A DNA stretch of 64,000 nt from Acanthaster planci (taxonomy: Eukaryota; Echinodermata; Asteroidea; Valvatida; Acanthasteridae). The position numbers and the translations under genes are program-made. Positions 24,701 to 36,700 of the stretch are shown here, one piece after another. The notes under the pieces were generated by a model. That model worked only from the letters and a program-made list of their open reading frames with translations. It was not told the DNA's origin and made no database searches. Where the stretch lies: positions 756,828 through 820,827 of the forward strand of contig NW_019091476.1 of the NCBI RefSeq assembly GCF_001949145.1. Direction: 5' to 3'. The stretch's first letter is position 1, and each line of letters opens with the position of its first letter.

Positions 24701-27700
24701 ACTTAAAAAAACATTCCTGGAATCAGTGCAAAGAAGGTCTCTACTGTGACGTTTTTGGTAGTGCTTTATGCAAGGTCCAAGTATAAGCTTTTGATGGATT
24801 TATTTTAATGAATATTTACTAGAGGTGGATATTATTACAATTACTGTTTGCCACTTCTGATATCCGTAAGGAAATTACAGGGTGGAGCCGCTGAATGACT
24901 ATAGGCTATGGAGAGCAGGGACACGTGCCCCACAGCTATGCATGGAAGACACTATTGAGTGTCTGAAAACGTATGATACGTCTGGTCTTTGGGATAGCAT
25001 ACCTATTAATGACAGGTAGGACTTCTGCGCCATCTTGGCCGGCTGGTGAGTTTCTCAGATCCATGGAACCGTCCACAAAGTCATTCTGAACATCTACCAC
25101 AATCAGGGCTGCTTTGGGATTTAATATCTGAGCAAAGGCAAAGGAGTAGTGTGTTGGGACCTTGTTAATTGCTTTTATGCAAATGTTTGTATGTCATCAG
25201 GACTTCATTTTCATAACTGATTCATAATGAGGTAGACCAAGCAAATCCTACACTCTATCGGTCACAATGTTCAGGAGGAAATGAACTCATTAGAGAAGTG
25301 CATTTTTAAGGGACCAATCACAGCAGTGTATTGATAGTACATTTGTATTTGCAGTGCATCACTTGACCCCTAGGCCTGTAAGAACCTTTTAACAATTTCA
25401 GCAAATAGAGTATTATTGACTGGTGCTTTCACTTGTCACTGTACGCGAAAGACTTAGCAGTTAGATCCACTTACTGTTTAAATTCATTTAATTGTTCAAG
25501 GAAATTATTACCAAGATATCAAATAACTATTCGAATATCGGCTCAACACACTTCCATTGATACAAAAAATTACAGAATGTTCAACAACGATCTCATGATT
25601 TCAAGTGGAGCAAGCGTTACCCACAACTACTTTCAAACACATTAAAACAATTTAATGTAGTCTTAGCACCGTCTGTTGATTTAGTTGTTTTGTTTTTTTT
25701 TCATTTTCACAATATCTCTGCTTCTCAGTTAAACCCCGAGTGTCCTCAATGTAACACTTTGAAATACCTATTCCTCTAAAAGTGGCAGAGGTGAATATTT
25801 TCTTTTATACCAAAGGTACTACTGGGTCATTTAAAAAAGTGCAATAAACTTTCTGAAACTTTTTGAGTTTTTAATCACCTGTCTTCCCAATTATCTACAA
25901 CTTTATTCTGTTGTTAAAGTCAGCGTATTTTGGCTTGCTTAGCTTTCAGGAATATTTTATTGGGGCTTTGTTTATTAAGTGCCTCTTATTTACTTCTTCC
26001 TTGAGATTTTTCACAATATCTTGGTGAGTATCATTATCTTCCAGATGTAGGTAACTTGACAAAGAATCCTCCCACTTGTTGAAAAAGATTTGCTTGACTG
26101 CCCAGAGGGTCTTCCAATCCACCTAGAGCAGAAACACCCTCTCATCGGCTGAGAAGAGCCGCATCGGTCGGGAGTGTTCAATTTGCTGGTAGCAATGCGA
26201 TCGTGATGCGTACATTTTATAGTCATTCGCGAACAAGCGAAATGTAATTTCGACCAAAGGTGCAAAGAAAAAAGTCCCATTTCTTGGGCCAGCTCCAGGC
26301 GCACTGGATTATTTCCTTGGCTTAATCTCATTTAATATACCCACAGAGGCTCGGTGCTTTTCAGCGGCTTCAGTTGCCTCTCCCGACCAGTCTAGATAGG
26401 CGGCATTGTCACCCATTTCAAAATTAGTCGTCTAATAATCAGCAACCAATGATTCGTGATGACTTAATGTATAAATTTACATTAAGTGTCTTATCAAGGC
26501 CCAAATAAACTCACTCAAACAGCCCGTTTTAAGAATAATTATTTTAAAATTGTTTCTCAGTGGGGTGCACTGAGAACACACAACCAACATGGTTCTTGTG
26601 TGTCCGCCATAGGCGTACGATGCCGGCTGGGAACTTTCTACCCGCCTGTCTCTTCGTTACCGTTGGGGGTGCACTGGAACTCGAGGTGGATAAGGTATGT
26701 AATTTTCATTTCCGGGTGTTTTAAAATGAAGGAAATGTATTTGAAACCTTGACTTTCCTAATAGTATACGTCCTTCACCGAATTAATTATGTTGAAAGTG
26801 GTTTGGTAGTCAGACCCCCAAAACTGGCGAAAATGATCTTAACCTTGAAATAAGGTAAGTGACCTGATAAGAAACAAAGTGCCTAATCTGTGGCACAAAT
26901 TGAAACAACTTAGATTTTTTTTACCTGCTTGAACCAATTTTTCCAGCAGAAGTCAAAGTCATTCTTGTCGATTACCCCGCTCTGTGGAAGATGTATATTT
27001 CAGTGTTAATATTCCCGTGTGATTATGATAAAACGTTGACAGTCAAGATTTTTTTATGGCAAAAGTATACTAACAGCCTACTCAGTCATTGTGAGGCAGA
27101 ATCCGCCATTTCATATTTATAGACAGACATTTTCAAATACAAATCTGACGAACGAAGTTAACGCTTGAACCACCAGAATCACTCACCCTGTTCGCTGTAC
27201 AAGCTTCACAGCACATTTAGTCGTTATTCTCAGTGTTCCTATTTTTCAACGGTAAATTTTACATGTGGTGTAAGCCAACACGGCAGTTACACAACGCTTG
27301 TGGGCAAGTGGTACGCGTCCATTCGACCAATAGGAGGCTGGGACCTGCCTAATACGCATGTGCGGGTGTGGTGACACTATACTGCAGTTATCGCGTCGCT
27401 TAGGATTAGTCTATACCGGTCAGTGCCGTAGCCAAGGGGGCCCCCCACAAATTCCCGGTGCCCCCCGACTAACAAAAAAAAAAAAGATGAATTGATATTG
27501 AACAATGCTAACAACCCCCCCCAAAAAAAAACTCCACTGAAAAGTGGTGCCCCAATAAAATGCTGGTTCCCCCTTCTGCCCCCAGTAAAATCCAAGCTAC
27601 TCCACAGAAACCAGTGGCTGGTAAACTATGGTTAGCAGTCAGAGCAGAGGAAAAAGCGTATTTCATAAGGTGCTAATAATTATTTTGGGGTATCTTGAGA

Positions 27701-30700
27701 TCTACTTATTATTTAAAATACTAAAATACATTGTCAAATCAAAAGTATTCGGGAAAATTCCGTAACTGCTAGCTACTGTTCCACAACTGGCGATGCTGGC
27801 ACCGGTACGTATCAATTTAATGCTATAGGCTTTACGTTGCCATACGGTCCACCACGAACAACATCAGGGCTTAAGCTTAAAACCTTGTCTGCCATTATTT
27901 TTGATCAGTCTTCACAGACCCAGAGCATACTTACGTGACCAATAAATTTAAATCTTAACAAAATAGAAGTTTCTGCAAATTATAGTCACCCCCATAAAAT
28001 TTACATGTAGGCAATAATAGAGTGACCACATTTGGACCGGGGATTAAAGTGCAAACGAATGGCATATGCCCATGAGTTGGTTCGCACAATGGTGGTGTTG
28101 TTTTGTTTTAATGGCGATTTCAGTAACTCAGGCTTTTTGCGCCAATAACTATAAGTTCATTCATACACTTCAATAATCAGCATTACATTATGGAGTTAGG
28201 AAGAAGGTCCAGTTTTAGAGGCAGGAGGAAACCGGAGTACCCGGAGAAAACCTGCGAAAGCGAATACGGACTGGAAACTAAATGCACTTATTAAGCCTTG
28301 GCCAAGCCGGGACTCGAACTCGGGCCTTATTGGTGCAATACGCAATGGTTCTCACGTTAATGTCTTTTATGTCGCGTGATGGATTCACTTAATTACTCTA
28401 TATACATTAATCCCGCCCCACTGCTTTCTGACCACTCACAACCGTGATTTACATTTGACAAGCATGCACGAAGATTCGATAGGTGCTAATGGACAGGCGG
28501 TGTGGCATTCGAGAAGGGCACGTGTTAAGTGCCAAAAGGTGCAGCGGTCAGGGCTTACTGGATTGGTGTATCCGCTCCAAGCGGATAAAAGAGAAGACGT
28601 ATCTTAGCGTGGAAACGACTGTCCTTTACAGGGAACTCACCGCGTGCCCTGCAAGTTTCAAAGTTGGTGCAGATCGAGCTATAGACTTGAAATCAAGTCG
28701 GTAATATTGGCCCGGTGAAGTCCACCTTCCTTGCGATGAGTCTGTTACGTAGCTTGAGCTACTATTGGTACTCTCAATGGAAATATGAATATGCAGTTCG
28801 GTTGTTGAAACATGAATAACCATTCATCAGAATCACGTTGATCAAGTCGCAAGGCGGGCACAGTCAGGTCGTGGACTGCGACGTGCGCCGAAACCCGGTG
28901 TGGCGGTCTCAGCTGTCTCCCAGTCTCAGCGGTCCCCACTTACGTAGCCGGACATTTCAGGACATGAAGCACGGTCTCGTTGGTCCTCCGTGCTGAGATG
29001 TCCGCATAACAGCGAAGTTACTACGTTTAGGCCAAAGGTACGATATACTAGAACTATATAAGCGGTGCTATTATCTTTGGTGTAGGCCTATGTACATTAC
29101 GTCACGTACATGTACATGTACTCAGCACGCCACTTAAACGGACGACTTTGCTGTTGTGCGCAGAGATGGCATGACGTATTTTTACCATATTTGGTAAGGG
29201 GGACCGCTGAGAACGGGGACAGCTGAGACTGCCACACCGGTACTGAACAGCCCACGGCTATGCGTCGTAAGGTATGGGCCAAATCAGCGTGGCACCCTGG
29301 ATGGATCACGGGCAACGGTGACCGGGTTCAGTGCTAAATGTAAAACGACGCAGCATGCTGACTCATATGGACACCAAACAAGACCGACTAACGAATTGAT
29401 TTCAAGACTAGGCGAACTGAGCAAACAGGGCCAAATAATGTTGGAACGCACGGTAGTCGCTTGTGCGCTAGGCGCGTGCAAGAGCCCAGTTGATAAACTT
29501 CAAATTAGCCTGTCTCCTCTTTGCCGATAGGGTCACACTTTATCTCAGAGCGGGTTATGATAGAGGTCGCAATGCATTAATGTCTTTGTGATGTACCTTT
29601 CCGCTGCTCAATATTCCCATCATAACCTCTGACTCAGTCTTGGAGAAAACATGTTGCCTTCCATCAACTATGAACAAATCGCAGCAAAGAGTGTGGAACT
29701 CCGTTGCGTTCAAAACGCCATCTCTAACAATTAAAAAGAAAAAGTTCATAAACTCATGGAACAGTAGGGGCTTTAGACCACACCGTAAAATCTCTGNNNN
29801 NNNNNNNNNNNNNNNNNNNNNNNNNNNNNNNNNNNNNNNNNNNNNNNNNNNNNNNNNNNNNNNNNNNNNNNNNNNNNNNNNNNNNNNNNNNNNNNNNNNN
29901 NNNNNNNNNNNNNNNNNNNNNNNNNNNNNNNNNNNNNNNNNNNNNNNNNNNNNNNNNNNNNNNNNNNNNNNNNNNNNNNNNNNNNNNNNNNNNNNNNNNN
30001 NNNNNNNNNNNNNNNNNNNNNNNNNNNNNNNNNNNNNNNNNNNNNNNNNNNNNNNNNNNNNNNNNNNNNNNNNNNNNNNNNNNNNNNNNNNNNNNNNNNN
30101 NNNNNNNNNNNNNNNNNNNNNNNNNNNNNNNNNNNNNNNNNNNNNNNNNNNNNNNNNNNNNNNNNNNNNNNNNNNNNNNNNNNNNNNNNNNNNNNNNNNN
30201 NNNNNNNNNNNNNNNNNNNNNNNNNNNNNNNNNNNNNNNNNNNNNNNNNNNNNNNNNNNNNNNNNNNNNNNNNNNNNNNNNNNNNNNNNNNNNNNNNNNN
30301 NNNNNNNNNNNNNNNNNNNNNNNNNNNNNNNNNNNNNNNNNNNNNNNNNNNNNNNNNNNNNNNNNNNNNNNNNNNNNNNNNNNNNNNNNNNNNNNNNNNN
30401 NNNNNNNNNNNNNNNNNNNNNNNNNNNNNNNNNNNNNNNNNNNNNNNNNNNNNNNNNNNNNNNNNNNNNNNNNNNNNNNNNNNNNNNNNNNNNNNNNNNN
30501 NNNNNNNNNNNNNNNNNNNNNNNNNNNNNNNNNNNNNNNNNNNNNNNNNNNNNNNNNNNNNNNNNNNNNNNNNNNNNNNNNNNNNNNNNNNNNNNNNNNN
30601 NNNNNNNNNNNNNNNNNNNNNNNNNNNNNNNNNNNNNNNNNNNNGTGTCGTACACGGATACAATGAAACTTTTAATAGCGAGCGGTACACATAGCGTAAT

Positions 30701-33700
30701 GCCATAATGCTACCTTGTAGAAAACTCAGCATCCGGCACGCCCACCTTCTTACTTCACCTCAAGGACCTATACATAACGGCACAACATCCAGAGTTCCTT
30801 TTAGCAGTGTAGTGTCTGGAGCCTTCTCAGCTTCTGCTGGCATCAGCCAGGGATGAAGTCTTGTGCTACGTTCTTCTTTCATTCCATCGTCCGAACTCTT
30901 GAGAGATGTTAGTAGGAGTGACGTTTTACAGAAAACCCAGACATCTGGTACTTGGCGTTTCACAGCGTGGAGGTAGAAGTAACAAATATTTGGCCTGCAC
31001 TGACCCTGGGCTAAGACCAGGATTCAAAACAGCCTCGGGCCCATTTTCTCCTTCCATCATCGAGACAGACCAGAGGGTAGGGGCAACAGATTATTATACA
31101 AACCGGTACCTCGGCTCGGGCACACACTCCGATAGCTACTCTTCACACGATATCTATCGCCACATTGCGCCAGCGTCCTCGACCAATCTGGATCGGCCAG
31201 ATGGAATTGTGATTGCACAAACGACTGCCTCTCTCTTCGAAAGTGTGGATCTGTACTACATGCATCATGCCTCAGCTACGAGAGATGGACCATGCTTAGA
31301 TAAGACGGCCCCACACTCCTGGTTTTCGTAAAATATGTCAGTTAATTAAACATACTCGGGGTATGATAAGTTGACTTTATCACTAACGGGGCCCTCTCTA
31401 AGGAAACCGGACTCGAAGACATTCACTCCATCGTATCACGGCGTCACCACTCTCTCTTCAGACTCATCCGTAGACTACCAAACAGTACTCTAGCTCATAC
31501 TGCCCCAAAGCTGGCCACTGATGTGTCCGCTGGAGTCAAGCCTGGCCCAAATTGGTTACAAGGAGCCGCCCAAGCGACACTCTGGTGCGACTTACAGCTT
31601 GAAGGCGAGCACGCAATGTCAACTTGGGACCTCTGCCATACTTATTATGTCAACTAATCGGTTGGTTTGAGTGGCCAAACGTCCCTCGGCTGGATACAGA
31701 GTATGATGGTGAAGGTTATTTCAAGCCGTTTTGCAAAGGCCCGTAAATGACAATACACCATACTGTTGATGGGCAAAGCCAAATATACTAATCAGGATTA
31801 CATCTCGGCTACACAAAAAGAAAGTGAAGTGAGCGACGCGACGCGTGTGCGTCGGTTCGGGGTTCGTGGATCCTGAGCCTACGTTGGTTGAGGTGCTATC
31901 GTCTGGTAAGGAAGCCCAGTCTCAGAAACAGACACAAGCTTGGTTTTGATGATACGATCTCTTTAATTCGTCAAGAAAAAATCCCAGCGAAGAAAAATCC
32001 TAAACAGATTTTTTTTTTATAAACACAGTTTATCACAATCAATATACATGTACATGTAATTGTCAACAAAAAATGTAAGTAATAAAATTTAATATCAATG
32101 GGTGACAATGCTGTATGTTCATGGAACCCATCCAGCACCTTGTCTTCACAGGGCTAGTGGAAGGTTACATGTACACTATGTGCTACCGGCAATGTAACGT
32201 TACAATTACCCAATATGAATTTATGTAATGTAGTGAAATTGTCAATGGAATACAAAGACCAGCTCATATGTTCGTTCAAATGTCTGAATATTTGCAGGGG
32301 TAGGCACAAAAATGAAAGGTTTGCGCTCCATCATGACAGGCCATACAAAGTAAGTATATACTGATATATACGAGATATGCATGCCAAGACTGCAAGCAAC
32401 CCGGTCATCAGCGGTCACGCAAAGTTACGAATTAGTCACAGCGTACATTGTGGTGTCACTGCAATGCATGCACGATACGCGTACACTCTACAACACTGGA
32501 AACACAGCCATGGACAACTGACTTATGATAGGAGTCATATAAAGTAAGGCAAAGAAAAGCTACCATTTTCACATGAAAGTAATTCTAAAATGATTATAAA
32601 AGGAAACTTACTTAGCACCCCTTGAAAACAAGGATGAGCCAACGCATGGCAAAATACCTTCCCTCTGACAAGGCTAAAATCCAACAAAAAATGGGCAGAA
32701 CTGTGGAATCTTTCACACAAATCTTCTTGTTGTCTGTCATTTGTTGTCTTAGGATAAAATTTTAAATCGTGACGTCGTTTATTTGAAAATGATTTCAGAT
32801 GAATTACAAAGGTTTACATCGTCAAAAACGTTTCCTCCTAGATGAACTGGACCCCTCCCATAAAAGGTCCTATTACAGGAACTATGGAATATAACAAACG
32901 CATTTCTGTTCACAGGCTTCCTTGAAAAATCGGGTTGCATTTTGAGCGCTGAAAAATTATAAACATGACACAAATACGATGACGTTTCAATACGAAAGTT
33001 AGCCATCAGCTTAGGCCTACAGCTATTTTCCAAAACCCCGCAGTAGCAGCAGACATCAGATAGAGGTAGGTATTAACGACAAGTTCAACTAACAATCAAC
33101 CTCCATGCAGGGCTTGACTGTAGGTTTTGGTTGGAGTCCTTTAACTCAAATCAGACATCGTACGAGTTTTTTGTCATCAAAGTCTGCATTGAGGTATGAA
33201 ATATGCCTAGTCTTTCTTTGTCCAAACAATAAATGGAAGTATTTTCAACTTCATGTCAGCATTGATGTTTTCTTCGCCAGTTTTTGTCCCCCGGGCCGGT
33301 GTGTACCTATGTCAGTAATATGAAGAAAATGGGCAAATTTGTTGATGCTAAGCGAAAGAGACATATACGCCCGTTATGCCAGCGTGCGTATATACAGGTC
33401 TTCTCTGGCGACGCAACGCACACGATTGGCAAACTTGAACTTGACTCCACTTTCCCAAAGGTCTGCGTTTATGTTTACGTTACGGTAATGATCTTAAATG
33501 GTAACACGCTGCCACTGGAGATTGCTGTTTACTTTCTCCGTGCTACTGTACTATCTTTGTTAAATGTACAATGCAAAAGTTTTCTGGACATATTTAATTC
33601 TTTTCTCGCGTCATCCAGTGCTTTCTATGTCCGAATTTTTTTATTGACAAAGACTCTGATTGTAACTGTTGACAACTAGGGCCTATCTCGACAATTACTT

Positions 33701-36700
33701 TGACAAACCAATTGAAGGCGTGGTGAATTTATACTAAATATTTTACCATACTCGCTGAGAAAGGACCATAGGGCCTACACACAAGTGGTGTTGGTTTCTG
33801 CCATTGTAATGTAATGATAAAATATTTTATCTTCAGGCAAACTTGATTTCTGAGTTCTGATTGGTCGATCCATGGCAACAAAGAGTGTGACAATTGTTGA
33901 CCGCTGTGGTTTGGGATATAACATTTGAACACCCTAGGGACGCATAGCGCCCCAAGGCGAAGCACTATATCAATCTGGTGATTCAGATTTTTCCAAATCT
34001 GGTAGGCATAATTTGAACTTCGAAGATCGAATCAAAACATCACAAGGTTTAAACGTCAACAGTATTTAAAACACCATAACAGTGAATCAAAAGAGCAGGT
34101 CCCTAATCTACTGAATTATATCTAGACAATTCATGCTAAGAACTGTACTCAAACAAACTGTGGGCCATTGCCGGAGAAGATCCCCATAGGTGCTCCGGAC
34201 GTGCCAATTGTGCGTGAAGTCACACAAGCTACTGCTGTGCTCTTGGTATCTCTCAGCCTGTGGACGACTTGGTTCTTGGAGGTATAATCGATGATTAAGA
34301 GGTAGTCGTCCCCAGTAATTCCAATCAGGTTGGTGCCTATCTTGGTCCATAGAGTGCAAGGAATCTCATGGGGGCGGTCCTTTTTCTGCTTCGGTTGGTT
34401 TTCTTGGCAGCATTCACACTCCCTCACAGTATTGTCTACGTCACGGTTGATGTTTGGCCAGTGCACAGTTTCTCAAGCGAGACATCGTGTGTTTTCAGTG
34501 TGGAGCTGGTTCAGGTTGTAGTGTCGTGGGTCCTCTGTGATTATCACCGCAGATATTCCTAGTTTATCTCTGTAGGGCCAGTATGGTCTCAGGTCTTTGG
34601 ATAGTTCCACATGGGTACACCCGCAATCACTGGGCCTGTGACGCCAACGACGTAGCATCTGTGCTCTGACCTTGTGGGGTCTTTATATTTGTAGAGTACA
34701 TTGATGGAGCCAAGACATGGGGTCAGTGTTTCCTATTACAGGAAAATAGGTTCACAATAAACTACTAATGAAATTAGAAAAATAAACACAATCTTAATGA
34801 GGAAGTCTAAAGTCATGGATGAAGGAGAAAATGATGCACCCGTGTGCAAAAGTTTTTGCTGCCACCTTTGTTCTGCACCCCAACAACCCTCGCTTGTATG
34901 GAGTTGCGGACATGAATAGCCGCTGGTAAAAAAAACAGAACGGTCGTACTGCGCATTGGACACCTTCTGTCTGCCTGCAGGATCCAAGTATGATGTTATT
35001 CTCCTTAGCATACTGACGACATTTCCAGCTCTAACAGCCACTTTCGACACATAAGCAACGAATGAGAAGTTATGGGTGAATGTCACACGTAGCAGGTCCA
35101 GTTCGCTGCTTCCCTACAGCTCAACCCCATCCATACACAAAGGAGCATGGTGACTATGTCCTCTAAGACTGATCGTCATGACCTTCCACTTACTACCCCA
35201 TTGAGTGATTTGGTTGAGGTCTCTGTTAAGTGATGCAGCATGATGATTACCTTCGTCGTTGCTGGGGACAACGCAGAAGAGTGTTATGTCATCGGCATAG
35301 AGGCACATATCATTTTCAAGCCCATCACACATGTCATCAGCATAGACTAGAACCAATGTGGGTCCTAGGACTGAATCTTGAGGTACACTGGCATTTATGT
35401 TTCTTTTTTCTGACTTTTGACCACCTATTGTAACTTAATCTCTCGATAACTTACGTAACTGCTAAAAAAGTAGCTATAGCAGATCATCAGAAATTACACG
35501 TGCTCTCAGCTTGGAAAGTAGACCTTAATGCCAAACTCGACCAAATGTCCCCTTGGTATCCAATGCAAAAACCCAAACATCGTTATGGTCGTTCAATGAA
35601 GTCAATCAAACGTGACTAAGGTAAGTCAATAGATCAGCTGCCGAATGACCAAGTCTGAACCCAAACTGATTGACCTTCACCAGATTATGCTTGAATAGGT
35701 GTTTTCGGAGCTCCCTATTGATAACTGATTCAAATACCTTGCTTAAATTTGATAGCAGACTGGTTGGTCTGTAGTTGGTGACTCTTGAACGTGACCCCCT
35801 TTTGTATACAGGAACAGCATTAGCTGCCTTCTACAATCTTGGGAATTCACTTGCAATGAGACAAATCCTGAAGAACTTTGACAGAGGGACACACAAACAC
35901 TTCACATTCTTGAAGCACTCGGTTGCTAATACCATCAGGACCGTTTGCTTTCTTAGAATCAAGACGTTTCAGGAGCCTTTTCACGTCCCTTGGCCTCACC
36001 CTGATAGTACTGAGCTTGTAGTCAATGAGTGATGGAGAAGTTGGAGCTTCATCCTTGGCATCCTCTATGGTACACCTGTCGGAAAAATACGTACGGAAGA
36101 CTTCTGACTTTTATTCTGCTGTACTTAATGTTTCTCCTTTGTGTGTCACTGTAGGGATTGTTGAGGGAGCTGTACTACCTTTGAGACGATTCATAGCCCA
36201 CCGTCCTTCTGGCTTGTTTCTTTATCGGTAAGGCGTTCATGGGTCCTAATGAAGTGCTCTGGCGAGCATTTTTTCCACCTGAGCAAGCGTTTTTAAAGAA
36301 GCCTGGAGATTCTCCATTCGCTGAGGGGAAGAGTCCCCAAATGCATTTCCATAACATTTCTACACTTCCTTTTCTGCCGTTCTGCAGGCATCATTCCACT
36401 TTGCTGGGTCTGATGAGTTTGTCCCTGTATGGTATGAACTTCTCCATGGCGTTAGTGGTTACAGTTTCAATGTTTACCGCAGCTGTTTCTACATGTACCG
36501 TCGTCAGTGTTGAGTTTCTGAGACGGGATAGAAAAGCAGCTGACAGAAAGAAAATGGCCGAAGAAAAGAAAAAAGCACGAGAAGAGAAGAACCGACAAAG
36601 ACAGGAGAAGGGAAAAGGGAAACAAATCGCCAAGAAACCACGCCCTCCCACACCCTCACATGAAGGCTCAGATAGTGAAGAGGAGGATATGGATGAGGAA

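Noticed and set aside
29555-30732. Very long frames across 29797-30644
   Set aside because: They run through N bases and have no meaning.
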